NCBI GenBank assembly: GCA_031538895.1
Contig: JAVKLU010000015.1
Coordinates: forward strand, 1 to 26,646
Reading direction: 5' to 3'
DNA length: 26,646 bases
Source of the DNA: JAVKLU01 sp031538895
GTDB lineage: Bacteria; Pseudomonadota; Gammaproteobacteria; Burkholderiales; Burkholderiaceae
The notes beneath the pieces were generated by a model that made no database searches, was not told the DNA's origin, and saw only the letters and a program-made list of their open reading frames with translations. Shown here in pieces: positions 15,973 to 24,249 of the stretch. Position numbers and translations under genes: made by a program. Position 1 is the first letter of the stretch. Each line of letters begins with the position of its first letter.

Positions 15973-16458
15973 ATGACAACAGATCAAAAAACAGGGGCGG
16001 CTGCAGAGCCATCAAATGCGCCTTCATTCCAAATTCAACGGGTGTATGTAAAGGATTGTTCGATGGAGCTTCCTAACGCGCCTGAAATTTTTTTGGATGT
16101 GACCGCGCCAGAAATCCAAGTGTCAGTTGATGTGGGCATGAAAGTTTTGGAACAAGATGTGTACGAGGTTTGGGTCGTCGCAACGGTAGAAGCAAAAGTA
16201 TCTGCAAAGACCGCGTTTTTAGTCGAGATTAAAGAGGCAGGAATTTTTGAAATTCGCAATATTCCAAATGAACAGATGGGGCCATTATTAGGCGTCGCTT
16301 GCCCAACGATTATTTACCCCTATTTGCGCGCACAAATTGCCGATTTAATTTCTCGCAGCGGTTATCCACCAGTTCATTTGAATGATGTGAATTTTGATGG
16401 GATGTACCAACAGCGTGTGGCAGACTTAACCAAGGCGGCAACCGAAAAACAATCGTAA
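15973..16458 (+). CDS. secB: Protein-export chaperone SecB
   Basis: Tetrameric cytoplasmic chaperone that holds outer-membrane and periplasmic precursors unfolded and passes them to SecA. It is 161 aa. The start FQIQRVYVKDCSMELPNAP (from about 19) is the family signature, and GVACPTIIYPYLRAQIADLISRSG (about 107-130) is the conserved C-terminal core. TGAGGA at 15960-15965 is the ribosome-binding site. Likely clients include the porin and barrel proteins encoded in this window (inference). gpsA follows 25 bp later. Confidence 0.96.
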   Translation: MTTDQKTGAAAEPSNAPSFQIQRVYVKDCSMELPNAPEIFLDVTAPEIQVSVDVGMKVLEQDVYEVWVVATVEAKVSAKTAFLVEIKEAGIFEIRNIPNEQMGPLLGVACPTIIYPYLRAQIADLISRSGYPPVHLNDVNFDGMYQQRVADLTKAATEKQS

Positions 16459-16483
16459 AACCAGTCAAAATCAACGCTAAAAA

Positions 16484-17473
16484 ATGAGAATTGTTTTTTT
16501 AGGTTGCGGAACATGGGGACTGGCGCTTGCTAGTCAGTTGGCGCAGAAACATGAGATCGTGGTGTGGGGGCGTAATCAAGCACAAATCGAGCTTTTAACG
16601 CAAACCCGTACACATCCGCGCTTGAAGGGTATTGTTTTGGCACCCTCGATAGGCTTTACCAGTGATATTGCGCAGGCCTTTGTTAAGCCGCCGGATAGTG
16701 TTTGGATCGCGACCTCTGTGGCTGGTTTGGCGTCGGTCAGTCAATTATTGAGGGCGCAGATTTCGCGTGATTTGATTCCACATCTGGTGTTGATTGCCAA
16801 AGGATTTTCTGCCGAAGATGGCGCGCTGCCGCATCAAATTGTCAAAGCAATTTTGGATAAACCGATTGCCGTGCTGACAGGGCCGTCTTTTGCGCAAGAG
16901 GTTGCGCAAGGTTTGCCGGTGGCACTGCTTGCCGCAAGTAAAGACTTGGTTTTAGCGCGACAGGTTCAGGCTTTGGCGCACTTACCGATGATGCGCGTTT
17001 ATGCTGCGGATGATTTATTGGGTGCAGAAATTGGGGGAGCTATAAAAAATATTTTGGCAATTGCGTGTGGGATTTCTGATGGTTGCGCGCTGGGGCTTAA
17101 TGCCAGAGCGGCGCTACTGACGCGGGGTTTAAGTGAGATGATTCGTTTTGGCGTCGCGCAAGGAGCACGGGCAGAAACTTTTTTTGGCTTAAGCGGAATG
17201 GGAGATTTGGTATTAACCGCAACGGGCGATTTGTCGCGCAATCGACAAGCGGGTTTATTGTTAGCACAAGGTTTAAGCCTTAAGGACATTCAAACACAAA
17301 TTGGTTCGTCGATAGAGGGCGTCCGTTGTGTTGAGCAAGTGTGCGCAATGGCGCGCCGAGGGAATATAGAAATGCCGATTACCGAAACCGTTGGATCGGT
17401 TTTATTTCATCAAATGCCCATAAAAAAAGCAATTGATGTATTGCTGCAAAGAAATTTAAAATCTGAAAGTTAA
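16484..17473 (+). CDS. gpsA: Glycerol-3-phosphate dehydrogenase [NAD(P)+]
   Basis: Cytoplasmic enzyme that reduces dihydroxyacetone phosphate to sn-glycerol-3-phosphate for phospholipid synthesis, 329 aa. The N-terminal Rossmann loop is FLGCGTWG (5-12). The conserved KGF (106-108) and GPSFAQEV (133-140) follow, and EIGGAIKNILAIACG (182-196) has the catalytic lysine at 188. The C-terminal domain carries GLSGMGDLVLTATGDLSRNR. The Shine-Dalgarno sequence is poor. Last member of the conserved rhodanese-grxC-secB-gpsA row; an RlpA-like gene follows after 9 bp, so transcription probably continues. Confidence 0.95.
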   Translation: MRIVFLGCGTWGLALASQLAQKHEIVVWGRNQAQIELLTQTRTHPRLKGIVLAPSIGFTSDIAQAFVKPPDSVWIATSVAGLASVSQLLRAQISRDLIPHLVLIAKGFSAEDGALPHQIVKAILDKPIAVLTGPSFAQEVAQGLPVALLAASKDLVLARQVQALAHLPMMRVYAADDLLGAEIGGAIKNILAIACGISDGCALGLNARAALLTRGLSEMIRFGVAQGARAETFFGLSGMGDLVLTATGDLSRNRQAGLLLAQGLSLKDIQTQIGSSIEGVRCVEQVCAMARRGNIEMPITETVGSVLFHQMPIKKAIDVLLQRNLKSES

Positions 17474-17482
17474 GGAATCATC

Positions 17483-18613
17483 ATGAAATTTGGAAATACA
17501 AAAAGTTTTTTTCTATTGCTGGCGTCTGCGTATGTGATGTTTGGTTGCGTTGCGATGGATAAACCCTTATCTGGAGAAAACAAAGAAAAAATCGCAACGA
17601 TAAAAGTACCAAGTGCTGCCGCCGGCGAAGTAAAGCCCTCTAACGAAGCGGTAAAGCCGTCTAGCTCAAGCGGTGGTTATTATCAAGATGATGGGCCCTG
17701 CTCCAATCCACCGACAGATTTAGATACTCGGCCAGATGCGCAGCCGCGAGTAGAGGCGTTTCTATCGGGCCCTAACCGTCCCTATGTTGCGTTGGGGCAG
17801 CGTTATGTGCCTGAAGTTTCGATGCGCGCATTTCGACAAACGGGAAAGGCCAGTTGGTATGGCTGTAAATATCACGGACAAACGACTTCGTCGGGTGAAG
17901 TTTTTGATACCTATCAAATGACGGCCGCGCATCCGATATTGCCAATACCCAGTTATGTTAGGGTGACTAATTTAGAAAATCAAAAATCGGTGGTGGTACG
18001 AATTAACGACAGGGGCCCATTTGTGGCCAATCGAGTGATTGATCTGTCTTATCTTGCTGCGCGACGAATTGGTTTAATTGAAAAAGGAACGGGCGATGTT
18101 GAGGTCGAACGGGTTTTTGCGCTTGCTACTGCAACATCGACAACACCCGCAACACCGGCAACGTCCGCAACACCTGCGCCAGTATCGGCCCCGGCCACAC
18201 TGCCGAATCAGATTATCACGGTGATTCCCGCACAAGCTGCGCCGGTGATTCCAGCACAGTCTGCGCCATTGTTAGTACCGCCGGCACAAGTTCCGGTGCC
18301 GGTCGCCGTGATTGCGCCCAAACCGGCTCCTGTTGCAGCGGTCGTTCCCGCGACGAGTCCATTAAGCGCGGTTGCGCCGCGGACTGGGCCGCAAATTTTT
18401 TTACAGTTTGGCGCATTTGTTGATGCGGGTAAGGCAGAACAAGAGCGTTTGCGTTTAACTCAAAGAGGTGGTTGGCGTTATCCGATCAATGTGTTAACCC
18501 ATTCCGGTTTATACAAAATTGTGATGGGCCCTATTCCTTCGGAACCGCAAGCACAGCAAGAGAAAAAAGAATTGCTGACGAACAAAATAACTACTTTTGT
18601 GGTGACTTATTAA
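17483..18613 (+). CDS. rlpA: RlpA-like septal ring lipoprotein with SPOR domain
   Basis: 376 aa, predicted outer-membrane lipoprotein. The signal segment ends in VMFGC (cysteine 22), an unusual lipobox. A double-psi beta-barrel domain runs from about 120 to 212, with GKASWYG (121-127) and INDRGPF (164-170, carrying the aspartate of RlpA lytic transglycosylases). A long Pro/Ala/Val/Thr linker (about 213-300) is followed by a SPOR domain (about 303-376) that binds denuded septal glycan. RlpA proteins of this type cleave glycan strands lacking stem peptides. AAGGA just before the ATG is the ribosome-binding site. The position directly after gpsA is not the usual one next to rod-shape or dacA genes that I know. 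The linker is encoded by short repeats, which could vary in length between strains. Confidence 0.88.
   Translation: MKFGNTKSFFLLLASAYVMFGCVAMDKPLSGENKEKIATIKVPSAAAGEVKPSNEAVKPSSSSGGYYQDDGPCSNPPTDLDTRPDAQPRVEAFLSGPNRPYVALGQRYVPEVSMRAFRQTGKASWYGCKYHGQTTSSGEVFDTYQMTAAHPILPIPSYVRVTNLENQKSVVVRINDRGPFVANRVIDLSYLAARRIGLIEKGTGDVEVERVFALATATSTTPATPATSATPAPVSAPATLPNQIITVIPAQAAPVIPAQSAPLLVPPAQVPVPVAVIAPKPAPVAAVVPATSPLSAVAPRTGPQIFLQFGAFVDAGKAEQERLRLTQRGGWRYPINVLTHSGLYKIVMGPIPSEPQAQQEKKELLTNKITTFVVTY
18221..18268 (+). repeat. 24-bp tandem duplication in the rlpA linker
   Basis: Two 24-bp units (18221-18244 and 18245-18268), about 88% identical, encode VIPAQAAP and VIPAQSAP in the disordered linker between the RlpA and SPOR domains. 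Just upstream (about 18140-18180) is a run of ACx-CCx-GCx codons giving TPATPATSATPAP. Confidence 0.75.
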
Positions 18614-18614
18614 G

Positions 18615-19355
18615 ATGCGAAGCGGGATGAAAATACTTTTTCGAACGCTTCTTGCGGTAGTTTTTTTATGTCAAGGATGCGCGACTTTTGCGCAATCTCA
18701 TTTTGTTGGAAAACGTTTTTTTGATTATGACGTTATCGCTAATACCAATATTGGACGCATCGCGGGGCGCGGTGTTTTATCGTGGCAAAGTGATGGTAAA
18801 TCCTATCACTCCAGTTTGACGGTAAAAGCACTGTTGATTAACTTATTAAACAGCGCAAGTGATGGGCGCGTTGGGGCAATATTACTGCCCGAAAAATATA
18901 CGGAAAAGTTATTCCGACGCGATGCCAAAAAACTTTTTTTTGATCGCCCCGCGCATAAAATTCGTATCGAGCCCGGCGTTGAAGAAATCATGCTGCGCAC
19001 AAACGAACAAGATAATCTGAGCATTATTTGGCAGTTGCGCGCGCGCGTGATGGAGGGCGGCGGCGCGTTGGGGGCGCGACATGATTTTTTTATGTCAGGG
19101 CCAATCGATATTTATGATTTGCAATTTAAGGGCTTGGGTCTGGAAAAAATACAAGCCCAAGGAAGCACATACCTAGCCTGGCATTTACAGCGCCTGCCAA
19201 TACCTGATCCACAAAATGCGGCAGAGGCAAAACAATTTGATTTTTGGTTTGCGCCGGAGTTAAATTATTTTCCGGTCAAGCTGCGGTTTAAAGACCCTTC
19301 TCAGGATTCTTTAGAGTTCGTGTTAACTAAAATTTCAGAAATGCCAATTGATTGA
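18615..19355 (+). CDS. DUF3108 family exported protein
   Basis: 246 aa with an N-terminal export signal (about 5-26, ending CATFA). The remainder fits the DUF3108 family: beta-rich, with YDVIANTNIGRIAGRGVLSW near the start, a central RRDAKKLFFDR, and the C-terminal FDFWFAPELNYFPVKLRF. The family is exported or periplasmic and its function is not established. The cysteine in CQGCATFA could be a lipid anchor instead of type I cleavage; the sequence does not decide. It starts one base after the rlpA stop codon, so it is co-transcribed with it. A second ATG at 18627 (MKILFRT) would give a more typical signal peptide and is a real alternative. Confidence 0.75.
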   Translation: MRSGMKILFRTLLAVVFLCQGCATFAQSHFVGKRFFDYDVIANTNIGRIAGRGVLSWQSDGKSYHSSLTVKALLINLLNSASDGRVGAILLPEKYTEKLFRRDAKKLFFDRPAHKIRIEPGVEEIMLRTNEQDNLSIIWQLRARVMEGGGALGARHDFFMSGPIDIYDLQFKGLGLEKIQAQGSTYLAWHLQRLPIPDPQNAAEAKQFDFWFAPELNYFPVKLRFKDPSQDSLEFVLTKISEMPID

Positions 19356-19436
19356 TTGGCGTTTGCTTTGATGAATTTTTGCTTGATTAAACAAGCGTTT
19401 CACGACTCTTAGGATTCTTTCAACTTTTGGCCTAAT

Positions 19437-19464
19437 TTGGCTTAAAGCGGTTTGCGCGTAGAAT
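19437..19464 (+). promoter_or_regulatory. Sigma-70 promoter of typA
   Basis: TTGGCT (19437-19442), a 16-bp spacer and TAGAAT (19459-19464) lie 29 bp before the typA ATG at 19494. This would place the transcript start near 19471 and leave a short leader. It also argues against the in-frame TTG at 19452, which would be upstream of the transcript start. Confidence 0.55.
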
Positions 19465-19493
19465 CGCGCCCTTTTATCTTTCCGCTCATCATC

Positions 19494-21311
19494 ATGGCAT
19501 CAAGCTCCCGCCGTAATATCGCCATCATCGCCCACGTTGATCATGGTAAAACCACTTTGGTTGATCAACTGCTCAAACAGTCCGGAACTTTTCGTGACAA
19601 TCAGGCGGTGTCCGAGCGCATCATGGACTCGAATGATTTAGAAAAAGAGCGCGGCATTACGATTTTGGCTAAAAATTGCTCAGTACAATTTGAAGGCACG
19701 CACATCAATATTGTTGATACGCCAGGCCACGCTGATTTTGGTGGTGAAGTTGAACGCGTTCTATCGATGGTTGATGGCGTGTTGTTGTTGGTGGATGCGG
19801 TTGAAGGACCGATGCCACAAACACGTTTTGTGACTAAAAAGGCCTTGGCTTTAGGTTTAAAACCAATTGTGGTGATCAATAAAATTGATCGTCCGGGCGC
19901 GCGCCACGAACATGTGTTAAATGCAACGTTTGATTTGTTTGATAAGTTGGGCGCAAATGATGAGCAGTTGGATTTTCCGGTGGTCTACGCGTCGGGTCTA
20001 AATGGTTATGCGGGACTCGATCCGGCGGTTCGATCGGGCGATTTAAGCCCCTTATTTCACGCCATTATTCGCCACGTGCCGGAATATCAAGCGGTCGCGG
20101 GCGAAGGACTGCAATTGCAAATCTCGTCGTTGGACTATTCAACGTATATCGGCAAAATTGGTATTGGTCGGATTTCGCGCGGTCAATTAAGGGCGGCGCA
20201 AGAGGTGATCGTTTTAGACGGTCCTGGTTCACAAGGGACGCGCGCCAAAATCAATCAGGTATTTACGTTTAAAGGTTTAGAGCGCCAGCCGGTCGAGTTA
20301 GCCGAAGCGGGCGACATTGTTTTGATTACCGGCAGTGATGATTTGAATATTGGCTCGACAGTGTGCGATACCGAGTTTCCTGATCCGATGCCCTTGTTAC
20401 AAATTGATGAGCCGACCTTGACGATGAATTTCTTGGTCAACACCTCGCCTCTGGCGGGACGTGAAGGTAAATTTGTCACCAGTCGTCAATTGCGTGAACG
20501 TTTGCAACGAGAGTTAAAAGCGAACGTCGCATTGCGCGTTCGTGATACTGAAGATGAAACCATTTTTGAGGTTTCAGGACGTGGAGAATTGCATTTGACG
20601 ATTCTGTTAGAAAATATGCGTCGTGAAGGTTTTGAGTTAGCCGTATCACGACCGCGCGTATTGATTAAAGAAGTAAATGGCGAGCGCCACGAACCGTTTG
20701 AGATGCTGACAGTTGATGTTGAGGATGGTCATCAAGGCGCGGTAATGGAAGAATTGGGGCGTCGTCGCGGTCAGTTGCAAGATATGCAGGCCGATGGACA
20801 TGGGCGGACACGTTTAGATTATCGAATTGCGGCGCGCGCCTTGATTGGTTTTCAGTCCGAGTTTTTATCAGTAACGCGCGGAACCGGTTTGATGAGCCAT
20901 ATTTTTGATGGCTATGCCTTAATTGATACGGGTAGTTTAGGCGAGCGCCGTAATGGCGTACTGATTTCCCAAGATGATGGCGAAGCCGTTGCTTATGCGT
21001 TGTGGAAATTACAAGATCGAGGCCGTATGTTCGTGAGCCCGGGTGAAAAACTATACGAGGGCATGATTATTGGCATTCATTCGCGCGAAAATGATCTCGT
21101 GGTTAATCCGATTAAAGGTAAACAATTGACTAACGTTCGATCCTCTGGAACGGATGAGGCGGTTCGTTTGGTCCCGCCGATTGGATTAAATCTGGAGTAT
21201 GCGGTTGAGTTTATTGATGATGATGAATTGGTGGAAATCACGCCACAAAATATTCGGATTCGGAAGCGTTTTTTGAAAGAGCACGAACGCAAACGCGCGT
21301 CTCGAGACTAG
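19494..21311 (+). CDS. typA: Ribosome-associated GTPase TypA/BipA
   Basis: Translational GTPase of 605 aa, the normal length, that binds the ribosome at the EF-G site and helps 50S assembly and stress or cold adaptation. Visible are G1 AHVDHGKTT (13-21), the switch I RGITI, G3 DTPGHADFGGEVERVLSMVDG and G4 NKIDRPGARHEHV. EF-G-like domains II, III and V follow, and the TypA-specific C-terminal domain includes NVRSSGTDEAVRLVPP. ATG 19494 gives MASSSRRNIAIIAHVDHGKTT. An in-frame TTG at 19452 is rejected because a promoter lies between the two. No good Shine-Dalgarno sequence is present. Confidence 0.96.
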   Translation: MASSSRRNIAIIAHVDHGKTTLVDQLLKQSGTFRDNQAVSERIMDSNDLEKERGITILAKNCSVQFEGTHINIVDTPGHADFGGEVERVLSMVDGVLLLVDAVEGPMPQTRFVTKKALALGLKPIVVINKIDRPGARHEHVLNATFDLFDKLGANDEQLDFPVVYASGLNGYAGLDPAVRSGDLSPLFHAIIRHVPEYQAVAGEGLQLQISSLDYSTYIGKIGIGRISRGQLRAAQEVIVLDGPGSQGTRAKINQVFTFKGLERQPVELAEAGDIVLITGSDDLNIGSTVCDTEFPDPMPLLQIDEPTLTMNFLVNTSPLAGREGKFVTSRQLRERLQRELKANVALRVRDTEDETIFEVSGRGELHLTILLENMRREGFELAVSRPRVLIKEVNGERHEPFEMLTVDVEDGHQGAVMEELGRRRGQLQDMQADGHGRTRLDYRIAARALIGFQSEFLSVTRGTGLMSHIFDGYALIDTGSLGERRNGVLISQDDGEAVAYALWKLQDRGRMFVSPGEKLYEGMIIGIHSRENDLVVNPIKGKQLTNVRSSGTDEAVRLVPPIGLNLEYAVEFIDDDELVEITPQNIRIRKRFLKEHERKRASRD

Positions 21312-21466
21312 TGTCGCTTTTACACACGCAAAACAATTGTTACAGACTTTTGGGTTAAAGACTCTTAAAATCGTGCGTCTTAAAAAGAGAGAGAGTGTTT
21401 GTAAAAGCTTAATTTTGTAAATACTAGGGTTTCATTTTTGATTTTGTGTTTTTTTGTGGAGCGGTA

Positions 21467-22126
21467 ATGAAAAAATTTAAAAAAATATCTTTTTCGGCGG
21501 TAACTTTGGTGCTAGCTTTAGGGTTTAGTAGTTTGACTGCGTTTTCGCAAGAGGTTCCTAAAACAGAGGTTCCTAAAACAGAGGCTCTTAAAACTGAGGA
21601 GCCTAAATCTGAAGCGACCGAGTCTAAGCCAGAGGCGAAGGCGACTGATCAAGGAGCTGCCGCCGCTGATCCGACGCGTTTTGATCAAGGTTGGTATGGT
21701 GTTTTGTCAGCAAATTCAAACAAAACCATCACCGCGACCTTGGATGGGGGATACCAGTTTAATAAAGTTCTGGCCTTAGAAGGAACTTATGGGTTTTTAT
21801 CGACTGACGTTCAGGAAAGTATTCCTACGATCGCCGTGCGTGCGGTGGGTTCGTATCGGATCAATGATGACTTTACCGTGCTGGGGCGTGCTGGGGTGGC
21901 GTCGTTAAAACGAACCGCAAAATGCTTAGCGGTTTTTAATACCTGTTACAGTAATTTTAATGGTGCCGCATTTGAAAAAGATTATGTAAAACCTACTTTT
22001 GGCCTAGCGTTTCAATATGAAGCATTTGAGGATTTTGCGATTCGAGCCTCGTATGACACATATAAATTTGGTGAAGATTCAAGCTCAGTGAATGAATTCG
22101 GCTTGGGCATCGTAAAGCGTTTTTAA
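21467..22126 (+). CDS. Small outer-membrane beta-barrel protein
   Basis: 219 aa from the ATG at 21467, with GGAG at 21458-21461. Residues 1-27 are a signal peptide ending in AFS. Residues 28-65 form a Lys/Pro/Glu-rich flexible segment with repeats such as EVPKT. From about 70 to the end, alternating hydrophobic/polar strands resemble the 8-stranded OmpA-like or opacity-type barrel (GWYGVLSA, LDGGYQFNKVLALEGTYGF, VRAVGSYRI, FTVLGRAGVASL, FGLAFQYEAF, FAIRASYDTYKFG). The final residue is phenylalanine, as in proteins inserted by BamA. Two cysteines nine residues apart (about 144 and 152) lie in a predicted loop and may form a disulfide. No OmpA peptidoglycan-binding domain is present. Function unknown; an annotated name would be porin family or outer membrane beta-barrel protein. 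It ends before a strong terminator. Confidence 0.8.
   Translation: MKKFKKISFSAVTLVLALGFSSLTAFSQEVPKTEVPKTEALKTEEPKSEATESKPEAKATDQGAAAADPTRFDQGWYGVLSANSNKTITATLDGGYQFNKVLALEGTYGFLSTDVQESIPTIAVRAVGSYRINDDFTVLGRAGVASLKRTAKCLAVFNTCYSNFNGAAFEKDYVKPTFGLAFQYEAFEDFAIRASYDTYKFGEDSSSVNEFGLGIVKRF
21551..21610 (+). repeat. 15-bp tandem repeat (4 units) in the barrel-protein gene
   Basis: Units GAGGTTCCTAAAACA (21551-21565 and 21566-21580, identical), GAGGCTCTTAAAACT (21581-21595) and GAGGAGCCTAAATCT (21596-21610) encode an imperfect EVPKT pentapeptide repeat just after the signal peptide. The two perfect units suggest recent slippage. Confidence 0.9.
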
Positions 22127-22169
22127 AGAGGTAAAGAAGGTTTGTTGATCAGATATTAAAGCCTCGAAT

Positions 22170-22201
22170 AAAGCCCCGAAAAATATTTTCGGGGCTTTTT
22201 T
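22170..22201. terminator. Strong intrinsic terminator, convergent genes
   Basis: AAAGCCCCGAAAA (22170-22182) pairs perfectly with TTTTCGGGGCTTT (22186-22198) around a 3-base loop, and the T run continues to 22201. It terminates the barrel-protein transcript. The A tract on the left arm lets it serve the convergent ABC exporter gene on the minus strand as well. Confidence 0.95.
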
Positions 22202-22207
22202 GTTTTT

Positions 22208-22253
22208 GGCGTTTAACTTTCAGGCGTTTAACTTTTAGGCGTTTGATTTTTCA
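22208..22253. repeat. 15-bp tandem repeat (3 units) across the ABC exporter stop codon
   Basis: GGCGTTTAACTTTCA (22208-22222), GGCGTTTAACTTTTA (22223-22237) and GGCGTTTGATTTTTCA (22238-22253) follow one another. The stop codon (22235-22237 on the minus strand) lies at the end of the middle unit. The gene seems to have been extended or trimmed here by duplication of its own last codons. Confidence 0.85.
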
Positions 22254-24043
22254 GCGCTCTGTTTTTGCCACAAATCCGCGTAAACGCCGCCTAAGGACAA
22301 CAGTTCTGTATGATGACCTCTTTCAATGATGCGTCCTTCAGACATCACAATAATCTGTTCTGCATGGGTGATCGTTGAAAGGCGATGCGCGATGATCAAA
22401 GTGGTCCGATCTTTCGCAACCAGTTCTAGCGACTTTTGAATTTCTTTTTCTGTCACCGAGTCAAGAGCCGCAGTCGCCTCGTCCAAAATTAGAATCGCCG
22501 GGTTTTTGAGCAAGGTTCGAGCGATGGCAACGCGTTGTTTTTCCCCGCCCGATAATTTAAGCCCGCGCTCTCCTACCAGAGACTCATAGCCTTTGGGGAG
22601 CGAGATAATGAATTCATGGATCGAGGCTTTTTTTGCCGCCGCAATCATTTCCTCAGCACTGCAATCTGGGCGACCGTAACGGATGTTGTAGCCAATCGTG
22701 TCGTTAAATAAAACCGTATCTTGGGGAACGATGCCGATTAGCGCACGCAAGCTGGTTTGGCTTATGGTTCGAAGATCGTGACGGTTAATACTGATGCGAC
22801 CGCCGGTTACGTCATAAAAACGGAATAAGAGTTTTGACAGCGTTGATTTGCCGGCGCCGCTGCCGCCAACAATGGCCAGTGTCGTTCCCGCGGGCACAGT
22901 AAAAGAGACTTTGCGCAAGACTTCTCGATCGGCCTCGTAGGCAAAATCAACCTCATTAAAACTGATCTCAGCCGATGTTGTTTGTAAATTGATGGCGCCC
23001 GGCGCGTCGGTGATGTCGGGAGTGGCGTTTAATAGTTTCAGTAGACGCTCTAAATCAATCAGACCTTGTTTAATCTCGCGATACAGAACCCCCAAAAAAT
23101 TTAAGGGGATGTATAACTGAAGTAAAAATACATTCACTAAAACCAAATCGCCAACGCTCATGGTGTCGGTGTTAACACCAAGAACGGCACGCCACATGAC
23201 CAGAGTCACGGCAATGACAACAATGAGCGCTTGGCCAAGATTCAGTAAAGAAAGCGAAGTTTGCGACTTTACGGCGGCGTTCTCCCATGCGGCAAGGTGT
23301 TGGTCATAGCGACGCGCCTCATAATTGACTTGATCAAAATATTTAACGGTCTCAAAATTGATCAAGGCATCGATGGCCTGGGTATTTGCCCGAGCATCCA
23401 GATTGTTCATCTCGCGTCGCAAGTGTGTCCGCCATTCGGTCACGCTAATGGTAAATAGAATATAGGCGATCAGCGCGCATGTGGTAATGATTAAAAACCA
23501 GCGATCATAATGAATCGCCATATAAGCCATGACGAGCGAAATCTCTAAAATCGTCGGCGCAATGCTATACAGCAAGTATGAAGTTAAGGATGAAATCGCG
23601 CGCGTACCACGTTCAATATCACGTGTTAATCCGCCGGTTTGGCGTGATAAATGAAAGCGTAGGGATAAGGTGTGCAAATGAGAAAAGACTTTTAAGGCGA
23701 TTGTCCGTGCGGTGCGCTGGGTGACGCGTGCAAAAACGATTTCGCGCAATTCATTAAAAATATTGACGGAAAGGCGGGTGAATCCATACGCCAGCAATAG
23801 CGCTAAGGGCACGGCCGTTAATATAGCGACTTGGCTGGGGTCGGCAAGGGGTAAGTTGGACAAGCGGTCAACAATTTTTTTAAGAATGATCGGGGTATAA
23901 AAGCCGGATATTTTGGCGAAGAATAGGCAAGACAAGGCAAAAAACACGCGCCATTTGTATTGCCAAAAATAGGGGCAGAGCGCCAAAAGTGGGCGCCAAT
24001 CAGAAGGTGTTTTTGTATCAGACAAGCTAGCGTGGTGGCGCAT
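22235..24043 (-). CDS. Atm1-type ABC exporter (fused permease and ATPase)
   Basis: Half-transporter of 602 aa that should work as a homodimer in the inner membrane. The N-terminal domain has six predicted membrane helices (about 33-320), including the Atm1-type stretches RQTGGLTRDIERGTRAIS (134-151) and INFETVKYFDQVNYE (228-242). The C-terminal ATPase has Walker A GGSGAGKST (393-401), the Q-loop glutamine at about 441, signature LSGGEKQ (497-503), Walker B ILILDEA (517-523) and IIAHRLSTI. Bacterial Atm1 relatives export glutathione-linked metals or sulfur compounds and are tied to heavy-metal tolerance; that role is inferred here. It is a single-gene unit convergent with the barrel-protein gene. 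The start lies 63 bp from a 143-bp repeat, in a divergent spacer with the porin. The C-terminus runs into a tandem repeat. Confidence 0.88.
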   Translation of the reverse strand: MRHHASLSDTKTPSDWRPLLALCPYFWQYKWRVFFALSCLFFAKISGFYTPIILKKIVDRLSNLPLADPSQVAILTAVPLALLLAYGFTRLSVNIFNELREIVFARVTQRTARTIALKVFSHLHTLSLRFHLSRQTGGLTRDIERGTRAISSLTSYLLYSIAPTILEISLVMAYMAIHYDRWFLIITTCALIAYILFTISVTEWRTHLRREMNNLDARANTQAIDALINFETVKYFDQVNYEARRYDQHLAAWENAAVKSQTSLSLLNLGQALIVVIAVTLVMWRAVLGVNTDTMSVGDLVLVNVFLLQLYIPLNFLGVLYREIKQGLIDLERLLKLLNATPDITDAPGAINLQTTSAEISFNEVDFAYEADREVLRKVSFTVPAGTTLAIVGGSGAGKSTLSKLLFRFYDVTGGRISINRHDLRTISQTSLRALIGIVPQDTVLFNDTIGYNIRYGRPDCSAEEMIAAAKKASIHEFIISLPKGYESLVGERGLKLSGGEKQRVAIARTLLKNPAILILDEATAALDSVTEKEIQKSLELVAKDRTTLIIAHRLSTITHAEQIIVMSEGRIIERGHHTELLSLGGVYADLWQKQSAEKSNA

Positions 24044-24106
24044 AATTAGTATAGAAAAAATATTGGGGGCGAAATGTTAGGGTGTTTTGAATCGCATCGA
24101 TTTTTA

Positions 24107-24249
24107 GGGCACTTCTATAAATACAGAATGTGCGGATGAAGTGCGCGGCGCACAGCACACAGAAACCGGAACGTACATACAGTACGTGAGGATTTCGCGT
24201 ACTGCGCAACAAAGCAATTCGTCGCAAAAATGAATTGATAGAGCTGCCC
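24107..24249 (+). repeat. 143-bp palindromic repeat, copy 3
   Basis: Complete copy of exactly the same length as copy 2, with about six substitutions relative to it. The right end reads GATAGAGCTGCCC instead of GATAGAAGTGCCC, so its terminal inverted repeat is no longer perfect. It sits between the divergent ABC exporter and porin genes, in the same strand orientation as the other copies. Confidence 0.93.

Noticed and set aside
19385..19401. GCTTG-ATTAAA-CAAGC as terminator after the DUF3108 gene
   Set aside because: The stem is only 5 bp (19385-19400) and no T run follows.
19396..19409. Possible parS at GTTTCACGACTCTT
   Set aside because: Only the left half-site matches; the right half has no symmetry.
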